Assembly: GCA_934526015.1 (NCBI GenBank)
Contig: CAKSZY010000001.1
Location: forward strand, 62,001-126,000
Origin: an uncultured Dokdonella sp.
Lineage (GTDB): Bacteria; Pseudomonadota; Gammaproteobacteria; Xanthomonadales; Rhodanobacteraceae
DNA: 64,000 nucleotides
Direction: 5' to 3'
Under the pieces are notes generated by a model. It was not told the DNA's origin and did not search any database. It saw nothing but the letters and a program-made list of their open reading frames with translations. Shown in pieces: positions 26,571 to 36,353 of this stretch (the stretch's first letter is position 1; each line of letters begins with the position of its first letter). A program made the position numbers and the translations under genes.

Positions 26571-26965
26571 ACGCCGGGGCACCGGCGGGCGTCCGGCTCG
26601 ACGTCTGGCTGTGGGCTGCGCGCTTCTTCAGGACGCGCAGCCTCGCCCGCCAGGCGGTCGATGGCGGCAAGGTCGAGGTCAATGGCGTTGGCGCGAAGCC
26701 GGCCCGGTCCGTCCACGTCGGCGATGAACTGGCGATCCGGCGCGGCGAGGACCGCTGCATCGTCACGATCGCCGGGCTGTCTGCGCAACGCGGTCCCGCG
26801 ACGACGGCGCGCACGCTCTATGCCGAAACGCCCGCGAGCATCGCAGCGCGCGAACGGCTCGCCGAACAGCGCCGCCTGACCGGCGCTGCCTTCGACCATC
26901 CGCCGACCCGGCCCGACAAGCATGCACGACGCCAGTTGCGTGCCCTCCGCGAAGATCGCGGATGA
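26567..26965 (+). CDS. hslR: S4-domain RNA-binding protein (Hsp15/HslR-like), probable non-AUG start
   Basis: About 132 residues. VRLDVWLWAARFFRTRSLARQAVDGGKVEVNG is the S4 fold characteristic of Hsp15, the heat-shock protein that binds 50S subunits carrying a stranded nascent chain. The C-terminal tail is basic (RPDKHARRQLRALRE), as in Hsp15. There is no ATG, GTG or TTG in frame close to the domain; the only candidate is CTG at 26567, which overlaps the upstream TGA as CTGA. Translation is probably coupled to the Mpo1-like gene. The end of the gene is clear, the start is not. Confidence 0.82.
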   Translation: MNAGAPAGVRLDVWLWAARFFRTRSLARQAVDGGKVEVNGVGAKPARSVHVGDELAIRRGEDRCIVTIAGLSAQRGPATTARTLYAETPASIAARERLAEQRRLTGAAFDHPPTRPDKHARRQLRALREDRG

Positions 26966-27062
26966 GCCGCTGCCGCGGCCGGACGCCTGCGGTCGCCGCT
27001 CTTCATGCGGTGAAAATACTTCAGGAATACATTCCAATCTTGATACTGAAGGTGATTGATCC

Positions 27063-28391
27063 TCAATCTTCGGTTTTCCCGGATGCTCCGTCCGATTCCA
27101 TCCGCTCGCGCTGTCGATACTGGCGTGCGAGCCAGCCACCGGTTGCGGCCCAGCCGACGGCGAGCACGGCGCCGATCGCCATCGCCAGCGACGGATGTTC
27201 GGCAAGCAGGTCGAGACCGCGCTTCGCCCAGCCGCTGATCGCATCGCCGCCGCGGTAGAACACGGTGTCGATGAAGTTCTTCGCCTTGTACTTCTGCTCG
27301 GCCGGCACGACCGTGTAGAGCATCTCGCGGCCCGGTCGGGCCAGCGCGTATTCGCCGGCGCGGCGGATCACCATGACCACCGCGAACACGCCGAACACCG
27401 GCGCCATCGCGAGCCAGAGGAAACCGCCGGCGACCACCAGCGGCACGGCGACGAGCAGGACGCCGATGCCGAGGTGGCGGGCGATGCGTCCGGTCAGGAA
27501 CACCTGGGTCAGGATGGCCAGCGTCTGCACGATCGTGTCGAGCATGCCGAACACCTGGGTCTGGCGCGTGCGGTCGGGAAAGTGTTCGGCGACCAGACGG
27601 GCCTGTTCGAAATAGAGGAAGGTGTTCGCGGTCGCCAGCAGGATCACGAAGGTGCCGATGCCAAGCAGGTAGGGAGAGCGCAGCACCGCGGTCGCGCCGG
27701 CGAACGGATTGCCGCCGAGTGCGCGTGAACGATCGGTGTCGTGGACGGCGGACGCCGTCTGCGGCTGGCGATCGCGCCAGCGGTGCATCGCCGCGGCGGC
27801 GGCGATGGCCGCAGCGAGAAAGGCGGCCGACAGGACCAGCAGGCCGGCATGACCGAGCGGGGCGACCAGCACGGTGCCGAGCAACGGTCCGATCAGTCCG
27901 CCGAGGCTGGCGCCGCCGGCCATGAGGGCGAACAGGCGCTTGGCCTGCTGCGTGGCGAAGACGTCGGCGAGCGTGCTCCAGGCCAGCGAGATCGTCAGCA
28001 GGTTGAACACCGACAGCCAGATGTAGAACGTGCGCGCGACGGCGAGGTCGTCCGGGCGCGCGGCGAGGCCGGCGGCGAAGGCGAGCAGGTTGCAGACGAA
28101 GAATCCGTAGGTCCACGGCAGGATCGTGCGCCGCGATACCTTCGAGGCAATCCAGCCGAACAGCGGGACCGCGGCGAGCGTGGCGAGGAAGGTGCCGGTG
28201 AACAGCCATTGCAGATTGCCGACGCCGCCGGCAATGCCCATCGTCTCGCGCACCGGCCGCAGCATGAAGTAGCCGGTGAAGACGAGAAAGAACAGGGCAA
28301 GCCCGCCGGCCACTGCCGGAGCCTCGCCCGGCTGCGTGCCGAACAGGCGCGACAGACCGCGTGCAGGCGGCGATTGCGTCGATGGCGGCAT
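27063..28391 (-). CDS. Twelve-TM MFS-type transporter, NTP/NDP-exchange-like family
   Basis: 442 residues with about twelve hydrophobic segments. The first reads VAGGLALFFLVFTGYFMLRPVRETMGIAGG; RPVRE-type motifs here and the GRMLYTVVPAEQKYKAKNFIDTVFYRGGD-like loop near residue 385 (GREMLYTVVP...FIDTVFYRGGDA) resemble bacterial homologues of the ATP/ADP translocase (NTT) group. True NTTs exchange nucleotides across membranes of intracellular bacteria; in free-living bacteria the substrate is unknown, so nucleotide exchange should not be assumed. It stands alone; a REP-like inverted pair lies upstream. Confidence 0.75.
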   Translation of the reverse strand: MPPSTQSPPARGLSRLFGTQPGEAPAVAGGLALFFLVFTGYFMLRPVRETMGIAGGVGNLQWLFTGTFLATLAAVPLFGWIASKVSRRTILPWTYGFFVCNLLAFAAGLAARPDDLAVARTFYIWLSVFNLLTISLAWSTLADVFATQQAKRLFALMAGGASLGGLIGPLLGTVLVAPLGHAGLLVLSAAFLAAAIAAAAAMHRWRDRQPQTASAVHDTDRSRALGGNPFAGATAVLRSPYLLGIGTFVILLATANTFLYFEQARLVAEHFPDRTRQTQVFGMLDTIVQTLAILTQVFLTGRIARHLGIGVLLVAVPLVVAGGFLWLAMAPVFGVFAVVMVIRRAGEYALARPGREMLYTVVPAEQKYKAKNFIDTVFYRGGDAISGWAKRGLDLLAEHPSLAMAIGAVLAVGWAATGGWLARQYRQRERMESDGASGKTED

Positions 28392-28481
28392 GCGCTGACT
28401 CCCGGGGATTGCGAAGCGGAAGATTGAAACCCGGAGCACACGGCGCACACCGGGAAAAACCGGGCATGGGAAACCTGTCGA

Positions 28482-28557
28482 AGCCGCAGGAGCGCGCCCG
28501 GTGCGCGACCGAGGCGTCACGGAAAAGCGGTCGCGCACCGGGTGCGCTCCTGCGGCT
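28482..28557. repeat. Paired inverted REP-like element
   Basis: Two 30-base arms (28482-28511 and 28528-28557) are inverted copies differing at one position, with a 16-base spacer. Each arm carries the core GGAGCGC and an internal short palindrome of the kind GCGCACC-GGGTGCGC, the layout of REP sequences in gammaproteobacteria. The pair lies between the transporter and the aldo/keto reductase, both minus-strand genes. Confidence 0.75.
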
Positions 28558-28586
28558 ATTCCTTTGCCGTGTCGTGTTCGATCCGC

Positions 28587-29510
28587 TCAGCCGGTGAACT
28601 GCGCGACGAGTTCGCGTTGTCGCGCGTCGCTCAGCAGCGGCCCGTGTCCGGCTTTCAACTGGTCGGCCTGGCGTTCGGGTTTGCCGGTGGCCGGGATGAC
28701 CGCCGTCACCGCCGGATGGCTGAGCGCGAACTTGAGGAACATCTGCGCCCAGGAGGTCACTTCGAACTCGGCGGCCCAGCCCGGCAGCGGCTGGTCCTTG
28801 ACCCTGGCGAACAGTTTGCCGTCGTCGAAGGCGCGGTTGACGAGCACGGCAATCCCCTTGTCCTGCGCCAGCGGCAGCACGGTCTTTGCCGCATTCGTCG
28901 AATTGACCGAGTAATGGATCTGGATGAAGTCGAGCTTTTCGCTGCGCATGACCTGTTCCAGATCGGCCAGGCCGCGGTCGACGAAGTGGGTGACGCCGAC
29001 GTAGCGGGTCTTGCCCTGCTGCTGGAGTTCGCGCGCATACGGCAGCTGGATCTTCCATTCGCGCAGGTTGTGGACCTGCAGCAGCTCGACCTTGTCGGTA
29101 CGCAGACGCTTGAGCGATTGCGCCCACTGCACTTCCGCATCGGCGCGCGAGTCGGCGGCGATCTTGGTGGCAAGGAAGGTGCGCGCTCGCCAGCCGCCTT
29201 CGGCGAGCAGGGCGCCGAGCACTTCATCGGCGCCGGAATAGTTCGGCGAGGTGTCGAACACGCTGCCACCTCCTTCGAAGAACACCTTCAACACGTCCTT
29301 GAGCAGCTCGTGTTTTTCCGTACCGGGCGTTGCTTCGAAGCTGCCCGAGGTGCCAGCACCGATGACCGGGATGCGTTCACCGCTCGACGGGATCGGCCGG
29401 GTCAGCAGGGTGGATGTCGATGGCGAGTCGGCCAGCAGGCCGTGGCTGGCAGCAAGACCGAGCCCGGCGGCGGTGAGACTCGTGGCGAGGAACTGGCGTC
29501 GGTTCTGCAT
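28587..29510 (-). CDS. Tat-exported aldo/keto reductase
   Basis: 307 residues. MQNRRQFLATSLTAAGLGLAAS is a twin-arginine signal (RRQFL), so the protein is folded in the cytosol before export. The aldo/keto reductase catalytic set is visible: Asp86 and Tyr91 (FDTSPNY), Lys116 (LATK) and His147 (QVHNL). The usual NADPH-binding loop follows (NRAFDDGKLFARV; IPATGKPERQADQL). Substrates of periplasmic members are unknown. A cofactor-carrying Tat protein fits the signal. Confidence 0.88.
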   Translation of the reverse strand: MQNRRQFLATSLTAAGLGLAASHGLLADSPSTSTLLTRPIPSSGERIPVIGAGTSGSFEATPGTEKHELLKDVLKVFFEGGGSVFDTSPNYSGADEVLGALLAEGGWRARTFLATKIAADSRADAEVQWAQSLKRLRTDKVELLQVHNLREWKIQLPYARELQQQGKTRYVGVTHFVDRGLADLEQVMRSEKLDFIQIHYSVNSTNAAKTVLPLAQDKGIAVLVNRAFDDGKLFARVKDQPLPGWAAEFEVTSWAQMFLKFALSHPAVTAVIPATGKPERQADQLKAGHGPLLSDARQRELVAQFTG

Positions 29511-29654
29511 CGGAGTTCTCCTCTGGGGGACGAGGCAAGGGAGCCTCGAGGGAGCGGCGGCAGGATCGCCGCGGACGTGCCTGCATCCATACAGGAGCCG
29601 GCCGCCGGAAGGAAGTCGCGAACGACCCGGCAGCGCAGTCGGCGCCTGCCGTGT

Positions 29655-31715
29655 TCAGCGCTGCGGGAGCGGGAGCCCGGAGGGCGCCGGCGCCCGGTGC
29701 TGCAGATGCCGGGCAAAGCCCGGATACAGCAGTGCGTTGGCATGGCCGCTGAGGTGGTCGCCATCGAAGAACAGCGGCCGGCCGTCGCGCACGGCGTCGC
29801 AGCGCTCGGCATCGCAGAGCAGCGGCGTCGCGTCGAAGATGTCCGCGCCGGGCAGGGCAGCGACCAAGCGTTGCAGGCTGCCGAGGGCGACGGCCCGATG
29901 CCGCTCCACGTCGGCCCGCGACATCGACAGTCCACCGGCACAGACCGGATTCATCGCATTGAAGCGATCACTGCAGCGGAATGCGGGTGCCTGGAATACC
30001 GGTTTGGGCGCATCGAAGACGATGTGGACGCCGCTCGCGGCGAGCGGTGCCAGCCGGCGCACGAGGTCGGCCTCGGCCTCGCGGCGCGCCGGGTCGTCGC
30101 GGTCGTTGCCGATGCGGCCATCGAAGCGCATCCACTGGTCGCCGAGCCTGGCAACGCGCAGCGAGGCAAGCAACAGGACGTCGCCGTCGCGTGCGCGTGC
30201 GGCAATGTCGGCGAGCACGCGTTCGCCCTGGGCGAGGCAGGCCGCGCTGACGCCCTCCGGACGCAAGGCGCCGAACGAGCAGCCGGGGTTGCGGTAGACC
30301 ACCGCATTCGCACCGGTACGCAGGACGTATTCGGTGGCGACGCCGGTATAGGCCATCGCATGCGAATCGCCGAGCACGAACAGGATGTGGCCTTGCCGCT
30401 CGCCCCCGCGACACCCGGAAGCGGCGTATTCGCCCCGCCAGGGATCGTCGAACGAGCGTGTCGACAGACGGCAACCGGGCTCCTCCGGCAGGGCGTGCTG
30501 TTCGTGCACCTGCCAATCGGCGAAATGGCGCGTGACCGTGCTGAGCGACAGCGCCGGCGCGCTCTTGCGGATGCCGTAGCCGACGCCGGCGGCGAGGAAC
30601 AGCGTCGCCAGGCCTGCGGCGACGACCCGCCACGGCGGCGCATGTCGCAGGGAGCGCGAATGACGCAGCGGTTGCTCGACGTGGCGCCACGACATTTCTG
30701 CGAAGGCGGCGGTCAGCACCACGCCGAGCAGCATCGTCGCCGGCGTGTTGAAGCCGATCGTCCAGCGCAACAGGACGAACACCGGCCAATGCCACAGATA
30801 CAGGGAGTACGAGCGCCGCCCGATCGTCTGCAACGGCGTGCATGCCAGCAGGCGCGCGAGCATCGAATCCGCTCCGCGCCGGTGCAGGAACGCGAGCAGC
30901 CCGGCGGTGGCGACGACGGCGGGCAGGATCGAGCGGACGCCATCCGGCGCCATCCACAGCGCACAGGCCAGCAGCCCCAGCGACAGCCAGGCGGCGGCCT
31001 CGGCCAACCTGCGGCTGCCGCGTCCGTGCCACTGCCAACTCGTCGACCACTGGTGCAGGAGCACGCCGGCCGCGATCTCCCACAGGCGCGAGGTGGTCAG
31101 GAAGAACGCCGCCGTCGCATCGCTGCGCCCGCGCAGCACGGCATCGACGAACGAGGCGACCAGCACGACGGCAAAGGCGCCGGTCGACAGCCAGCGCAGG
31201 CGTCCCCCGCGCAGCCAGGCGAAGAACAGCAAGGGGAACAGCAGATAGAACTGCTCCTCGACGCCGAGCGACCAGGTGTGCACGTACGGGTTGAATTCGG
31301 CGGTCGGTGCGAAGTAGCCGTTGCTGTGCCAGGCGAGGAACAGGTTCGACAGGCCGACGAAGGCGTACAAGCCGGTGCGGTCGTTGGCGTCGCTGAGCCA
31401 GGCCAGGGGCACCAGCAGCATGCTGGCGGTGGCGGTGGCGAGGAGACAGGCCAGCAGCGCCGGGGCGATGCGCAGCACGCGCCGGCGATAGAAGCCGCCC
31501 ATGAAGGCTGCCAGCGACGACGCCCGCCAGCGCTCGGCCGAGGCGGCGACGACGAAACCCGAGATGACGAAGAACAGGTCGACGCCATGCAGGCCGCCCG
31601 GCACGACCGGCGCATGCAGGTGGTAGGCGATGACCGCGAGCACGGCGATCGCGCGCAGGCCGTCGATATGGGCGATGTGCGGGTTGGCGGTCGATGCGCC
31701 GGTCCCGGTTGTCAT
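29655..31715 (-). CDS. Acyltransferase-3 membrane protein fused to a C-terminal SGNH domain (OafA-like)
   Basis: 686 residues. The N-terminal half has about ten membrane segments and the AT3 signature HIDGLRAIAVLAVIAYHLHAP with a catalytic-type histidine; HGVDLFFVISGFVVA follows. The C-terminal part is a periplasmic SGNH-like domain: LGDSHAMAY near residue 447 (Ser block) and DGDHLSGHANALLYPGF near residue 653 (the Asp-x-x-His block). Such OafA-type enzymes O-acetylate lipopolysaccharide O-antigen or other surface glycans. The start ATG overlaps the stop of the preceding acyltransferase gene (ATGA). Confidence 0.9.
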   Translation of the reverse strand: MTTGTGASTANPHIAHIDGLRAIAVLAVIAYHLHAPVVPGGLHGVDLFFVISGFVVAASAERWRASSLAAFMGGFYRRRVLRIAPALLACLLATATASMLLVPLAWLSDANDRTGLYAFVGLSNLFLAWHSNGYFAPTAEFNPYVHTWSLGVEEQFYLLFPLLFFAWLRGGRLRWLSTGAFAVVLVASFVDAVLRGRSDATAAFFLTTSRLWEIAAGVLLHQWSTSWQWHGRGSRRLAEAAAWLSLGLLACALWMAPDGVRSILPAVVATAGLLAFLHRRGADSMLARLLACTPLQTIGRRSYSLYLWHWPVFVLLRWTIGFNTPATMLLGVVLTAAFAEMSWRHVEQPLRHSRSLRHAPPWRVVAAGLATLFLAAGVGYGIRKSAPALSLSTVTRHFADWQVHEQHALPEEPGCRLSTRSFDDPWRGEYAASGCRGGERQGHILFVLGDSHAMAYTGVATEYVLRTGANAVVYRNPGCSFGALRPEGVSAACLAQGERVLADIAARARDGDVLLLASLRVARLGDQWMRFDGRIGNDRDDPARREAEADLVRRLAPLAASGVHIVFDAPKPVFQAPAFRCSDRFNAMNPVCAGGLSMSRADVERHRAVALGSLQRLVAALPGADIFDATPLLCDAERCDAVRDGRPLFFDGDHLSGHANALLYPGFARHLQHRAPAPSGLPLPQR

Positions 31716-32896
31716 CGCGCGGTTCCCGCAGCAGGCACGAGGCGCCGGCGCCAGGCGCGATTGAGGGGCTGCGACCAGGCGCGCGCGAGCAGTTCGCCGA
31801 GCGCCCAGGCCAGCAGCACGGTCGGTACATGCCAGAGGAAACCGAGCCATATGCCCGCCCCCGTTGCGCGATACACGCCGACCACGGCGAAGACGACGAA
31901 CATGTGGACGAGGTAGATCTCGTAGCTCGCGCGTCCCATCGCGGCCAGCCAGCCGAATCCGCGCGGTGCGCGCGCATCGGTGCTGCGGCTTTCCCAGCCG
32001 AGCGCGAGCACGAGCAGCGCGGTCGAAGTCGTGAACAGCAGCATCGAGAACCCGCCGAACCATGCCCACAGCACATGCCCGAACAGCAGCATCGCGCCGA
32101 TGCCGATGCTGCCGATGGCAGCAAAGCTCCAGCGCCAGGCGGCGGCGACCTGCGGCCGGCGCGCCAGCGCGATCGCGGCGAGCACGCCGCTGGCGATCGC
32201 CGCCATGCCGGGCAGGTAGGCCTTCTCGAACCAGATGTCGTTGCCGGTGATCGCTCCGCGGGTGAATGGCAGCGACAGCGCGATGACGACGAGCGCCGGC
32301 ACCAGCCAGACCGTCTTGCGCAGCAGCAGGCAGACCAGCGGAAAGCCGAGGTAGAACGCTTCCTCGATCGACAGCGACCACAGCACGTCCCAGCCGCCCG
32401 GCAGGTAACCGGTGCGGGCCTCGTAGACATTCAGATAGAGGCCGATCACCGACAGCACGGCGCCGCCGAGCGACTGGTCCGCGCCGTCGATGACGAAGAA
32501 CGGCACGCCGAGCGCATGGAACAGGGCCAGCACACCGACCACGAGGGCCAGCGTCGGCACGATGCGTGCGATGCGCAGGGCGTAGAACGCGCGCAGGTCG
32601 ATGTGCGCAAGGCTGCCCCAGCGCGTGATCGAGTGGCTGGCGATGAGGAAACCCGAGATCACGAAGAAGATGAACACGCCTTCGTAGCCGTTGTACATCA
32701 GGCTGCTGAGGAAGCGGCGCGGCAGGAAGGTTTCCAGCCAGCCGTCACGCAGCGGGATGCGCAGGGCAAGATGGTGGACGACGACGAGCAGGATCGACAG
32801 GCCGCGCAGCAGGTCGATGCCGTCGACGCGGGCGAGTGCGCTGCCCGCCGCGGCCGGCCTGGCGACACGTGCCGGGATCGTTGCGCCGCCGCTCAT
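31712..32896 (-). CDS. Acyltransferase-3 membrane protein, stand-alone
   Basis: 394 residues, about ten membrane segments, with RVDGIDLLRGLSILLVVVHHLALR (the histidine near 41) and YEGVFIFFVISGFLIASHSI, the AT3 family signature. No soluble SGNH domain is attached. Likely transfers acyl groups to a surface or periplasmic glycan, probably acting with the fused acyltransferase that it overlaps. It starts three bases after mutS, so the three genes may be cotranscribed. Confidence 0.88.
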   Translation of the reverse strand: MSGGATIPARVARPAAAGSALARVDGIDLLRGLSILLVVVHHLALRIPLRDGWLETFLPRRFLSSLMYNGYEGVFIFFVISGFLIASHSITRWGSLAHIDLRAFYALRIARIVPTLALVVGVLALFHALGVPFFVIDGADQSLGGAVLSVIGLYLNVYEARTGYLPGGWDVLWSLSIEEAFYLGFPLVCLLLRKTVWLVPALVVIALSLPFTRGAITGNDIWFEKAYLPGMAAIASGVLAAIALARRPQVAAAWRWSFAAIGSIGIGAMLLFGHVLWAWFGGFSMLLFTTSTALLVLALGWESRSTDARAPRGFGWLAAMGRASYEIYLVHMFVVFAVVGVYRATGAGIWLGFLWHVPTVLLAWALGELLARAWSQPLNRAWRRRLVPAAGTAR

Positions 32897-32899
32897 CGG

Positions 32900-35539
32900 T
32901 CAGAGCATCTTGCGCAGGCGGTAGACGAGGTCGAGGGCATCGCGCGGACTGAGTTCGTCGGCATCGATCGCACGCAGGGTTTCCTCGATCGCCGACGGCA
33001 GCGGCGGAGCGAACAGGCCGAGTTGTGGCGTGACCGAAGGTGATGGCGCCTCCGCGGTCGCGACGGCGTGCGTGCCGGCCTCGAGCGATTGCAGCACGCG
33101 CCGCGCGTCGGCGATGACCGCTTTCGGCAAGCCGGCGAGGGCCGCCACCTGCAGGCCGAAACTGCGGTTGGCCGGGCCGTCCTTGACCGCATGCATGAAC
33201 ACCAGCTGGTCACCGTACTCGACGGCATCGAGGTGCACGTTGGCGATGCCCGGGTGCTGTGCAGGCAGTCCGGTCAGTTCGAAGTAGTGGGTGGCGAACA
33301 GGGTGAACGCGCGGTTGGCAACGGCCAGGTGGCGTGCGCAGGCCTCGGCCAGAGCGAGTCCGTCATAGGTGCTGGTGCCGCGGCCGATCTCGTCCATCAG
33401 CACCAGGCTGTGCTCGCCCGCATTGTGCAGGATGTTGGCGGTCTCGCTCATCTCGACCATGAAGGTCGACTGCCCGCGGGTGAGGTCGTCGCCGGCGCCG
33501 ATGCGGGTGAAAATACGGTCGATCGGCCCGATCGCCGCGCGTGCGGCCGGCACGAAGCTGCCGATGTGGGCGAGCAGCACGATCAATGCGGCCTGGCGCA
33601 TGTAGGTCGACTTGCCGCCCATGTTGGGGCCGGTGACGATCAGCATGCGGCGGCGCTCGTCGAGGGCGAGGTCGTTCGGCTCGAACGGTTCCTCGCGCAC
33701 CTGTTCGACGACCGGGTGGCGGCCGCGCTCGATGCGGATGCAGGCCTCGTCGACCAGTTCCGGTTCGCTCCAGTCGAGCGCGTCGGCGCGATCGGCGAAG
33801 CCCGCCAGCACGTCGAGTTCGGCGACCGCGGCGGCGGCCGATTTCAGCGCTTCGAGATCGGCGGCGAGGGTGTCGAGCACCTGCTCGTAGAGGGCCCGCT
33901 CGCGCATCAGCGAACGCTCGCGCGCCGACAGCACCTTGTCCTCGAACGATTTCAGTTCCTCGGTGATGTAGCGCTCGGCGCCCTTGATCGTCTGCCGGCG
34001 CGTGTAGTGGGTCGGCGCCTTGTCGGCCTGGCCGCGGCTGATCTCGATGTAGTAGCCGTGCACGCGGTTGTAGCCGACCTTGAGGGTCGGGATGCCGGTC
34101 GCGACCTTCTCGCGCTCCTCGAGATCGATGAGGAACTGGTCGGCGTTGGTCGCCAGCGCGCGCAATTCGTCGAGTTCGGCATCGAAACCGGCGCGCACGA
34201 CGCCGCCGTCGCGTTGCAGCGCAGGCGGCTGTTCGACGATCGCGCTGGCGAGGAATGCGGCGGTGCCGGCGTGTTCGCCCAGCCGGTCGACGAGGTTGCG
34301 CAACAGTTGGCTATTGCAGGCGGTTGATTGAAAAGTGCGGCCATGGACGGCCGCTTCTTGATCTTCGCCCTCAGGGATGAGCGCATCGGCAAATCCACCC
34401 AAGGCCCGCGCAATCCGGGGCGTGCGCGCAAGGCCGTCGCGCAACGTGGAAAGGTCGCGCGGCCGTGCCGAGCGCAGGGCGACGCGGGAGAGAATGCGCT
34501 CAAGATCGCCGATGCCGCGCAGTTCCTCGCGCAAACCTTCGATGCGACGCGCGTCGATCAGGGCGCGCACGGCGTGGTAGCGCTCGCGCAAGGTCGCGCG
34601 CTCGCGCAAGGGGCGATTGAGCCAGCGATGCAGCAGGCGCGCGCCCATCGGCGTCACGCTGGTGTCGAGCACGCCGAGCAGGGTTGCGCCGCGCTGGCCC
34701 GAGGCGTGCGTGTCGAGTTCGAGGTTGCGCCGCGTCGCCGCGTCGAGGGCGATGGTGTCATCGTTGCGTTCGACCGCGAGCCCGGAGAGATGCGGCAGCG
34801 CGGACTTCTGCGTTTCCTCGACATACGCGAGCAGGCAGCCGGCGGCGCCGGTCGCCAGGGTCAGGCCTTCCGCGCCGAAACCGGAAAGATCGCGCGTGCC
34901 GAAGAAGCGGCACAGTTCGCGGCGCCCGGTCTCGCCGTCGAAATGCCACGGCGCGCGCTTGCGCAGGCCGGGCAGGGCAGCGACGAACTTCGGCCAGGCG
35001 ACGTCCTCGCCGACCAGGGTCTCGACCGGTTGCAAACGCGCGAGTTCGGAGGCGAGCGCTTCGGCCGTGGCGACTTCGCCGAGCAGGAAGCGCCCCGCGG
35101 CGAGATCGACCCAGGCCAGGCCATAGCCCGACTTGCCGGCGCTGATCGCCAGCAGCAGGTTGTCGCGACGTTCCTCGAGCAGGGCCTCGTCGGTCACCGT
35201 GCCCGGCGTGACGATGCGCACCACCTTGCGCTCGACCAGGCCCTTGGCCAGCGCCGGATCGCCGATCTGCTCGCAGATCGCCACCGACTCGCCGAGCTTG
35301 ACCAGTCGCGCCAGATAGCCCTCGGCTGCGTGGTACGGCACGCCCGCCATCGGAATCGGCGCACCGGCCGAGGCGCCACGCTGGGTCAGGGTGATGTCGA
35401 GCAAGCGCGCCGCCTTGCGCGCGTCGTCGTAGAACAGCTCGTAGAAGTCCCCCATGCGGAAGAACAGCAGCACCTCCGGGTGCTCCGCCTTGGCGGCGAA
35501 GTACTGGCGCATGAGGGGGGTGTATTGCTCGTGGGACAT
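32900..35539 (-). CDS. mutS: DNA mismatch repair protein MutS
   Basis: 879 residues. The mismatch-reading [10 protein letters not shown] motif is at residues 27-36, the C-terminal ATPase has [13 protein letters not shown] (Walker A), [12 protein letters not shown] (Walker B) and a TH-like FATHYFEL segment. MutS recognises base mismatches and with MutL starts strand-directed repair. It ends in a short helix-turn-helix region ([18 protein letters not shown]) used for dimer contacts. The start [13 protein letters not shown] is the canonical one. It is divergent from a DUF433 toxin-antitoxin pair that begins 113 bases away. Confidence 0.97.
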   Translation of the reverse strand: MSHEQYTPLMRQYFAAKAEHPEVLLFFRMGDFYELFYDDARKAARLLDITLTQRGASAGAPIPMAGVPYHAAEGYLARLVKLGESVAICEQIGDPALAKGLVERKVVRIVTPGTVTDEALLEERRDNLLLAISAGKSGYGLAWVDLAAGRFLLGEVATAEALASELARLQPVETLVGEDVAWPKFVAALPGLRKRAPWHFDGETGRRELCRFFGTRDLSGFGAEGLTLATGAAGCLLAYVEETQKSALPHLSGLAVERNDDTIALDAATRRNLELDTHASGQRGATLLGVLDTSVTPMGARLLHRWLNRPLRERATLRERYHAVRALIDARRIEGLREELRGIGDLERILSRVALRSARPRDLSTLRDGLARTPRIARALGGFADALIPEGEDQEAAVHGRTFQSTACNSQLLRNLVDRLGEHAGTAAFLASAIVEQPPALQRDGGVVRAGFDAELDELRALATNADQFLIDLEEREKVATGIPTLKVGYNRVHGYYIEISRGQADKAPTHYTRRQTIKGAERYITEELKSFEDKVLSARERSLMRERALYEQVLDTLAADLEALKSAAAAVAELDVLAGFADRADALDWSEPELVDEACIRIERGRHPVVEQVREEPFEPNDLALDERRRMLIVTGPNMGGKSTYMRQAALIVLLAHIGSFVPAARAAIGPIDRIFTRIGAGDDLTRGQSTFMVEMSETANILHNAGEHSLVLMDEIGRGTSTYDGLALAEACARHLAVANRAFTLFATHYFELTGLPAQHPGIANVHLDAVEYGDQLVFMHAVKDGPANRSFGLQVAALAGLPKAVIADARRVLQSLEAGTHAVATAEAPSPSVTPQLGLFAPPLPSAIEETLRAIDADELSPRDALDLVYRLRKML

Positions 35540-35651
35540 CGGGTCCGTGGCGTTGAATGGGCGCGATAGTGTGCCTCATTGTCGCCCTTGGCCGGGCCGG
35601 CTCCGGGGGCCTCTGTCGGGATATACTTCGGCGGCCCGGGAGGTGCCACCG

Positions 35652-36353
35652 ATGACCCATCCGACTCCCAACGATATCCGTCAAATGCCGCTGTACACGG
35701 CCGCTGAAGCCGCCCGCTTCCTGCGGTTGCCGGCGTCGACGGTGCGTGCGTGGGCGTTTGGCCAGGGTTACAAGGGAAAGGATGGCGAAGCGCGCCGGTT
35801 CAAGCCCGTCATCAGCACGGCCGATCCCGCCAACCGCCGCCTGTCCTTCGTCAACCTGGTGGAACTGCTGGTGCTTGCCGCAATCCGCAAGCAGCACCAC
35901 GTCGAATTGAAGCAGGTGCGCAGTGCCGTCGAATTCCTGCGCAAGCAGTTTCCCAGCAAGCACCCGCTGGCCGACAACGATTTCCAGACCAACGGCATCG
36001 ACCTGTTCGTGGAGAAGTACGGCAAGTTGCTGAACATCTCGCGCGACGGCCAGATCGCGATGAAGGAAATCATCCAGCAGTACCTGAAGCTGGTGGAGCG
36101 CGATGCCTCCGGCGTGCCGTTCAAGCTGCATCTCCCGCGCCGTACCGACGCGCCGGAGCCTCTTGCGGCGGTGGTGATCGATCCGGAACGCGGCTTTGGC
36201 CGTCCGGTGCTGGACGGGCGCGGCATACGCGCCGAGGTGGTCGCGGAGCGTTTCCAGGCAGGCGAATCGATTGCCTCGCTGGCCGAGGATTACGACCTTG
36301 ATGTTCCGGTGATCGAGGACATCCTGCGGAGCCAGCAACCGCTTGCCGCGTAA
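35652..36353 (+). CDS. DUF433 antitoxin-like protein with N-terminal MerR-type HTH
   Basis: 233 residues. The N-terminus MPLYTAAEAARFLRLPASTVRAWAFG is a MerR-like winged HTH, and the C-terminal GRPVLDGRGIRAEVVAERFQAGESIASLAEDYDLDVPVIEDILR is a DUF433 domain. DUF433 proteins are the partner of PIN-like toxins. The middle region (residues 60-160) is helical and of unknown role; the HTH suggests it regulates its own operon. A -10-like TATACT lies at 35622-35627. The start is ATG 35652. The toxin gene overlaps its end by 11 bases. Confidence 0.8.
   Translation: MTHPTPNDIRQMPLYTAAEAARFLRLPASTVRAWAFGQGYKGKDGEARRFKPVISTADPANRRLSFVNLVELLVLAAIRKQHHVELKQVRSAVEFLRKQFPSKHPLADNDFQTNGIDLFVEKYGKLLNISRDGQIAMKEIIQQYLKLVERDASGVPFKLHLPRRTDAPEPLAAVVIDPERGFGRPVLDGRGIRAEVVAERFQAGESIASLAEDYDLDVPVIEDILRSQQPLAA

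Noticed and set aside
28542..31916. An 1124-codon plus-strand frame across the aldo/keto reductase and acyltransferase
   Set aside because: Composition is low-complexity Arg/Gln/Ala as expected of an antisense shadow; the minus-strand genes are well supported.
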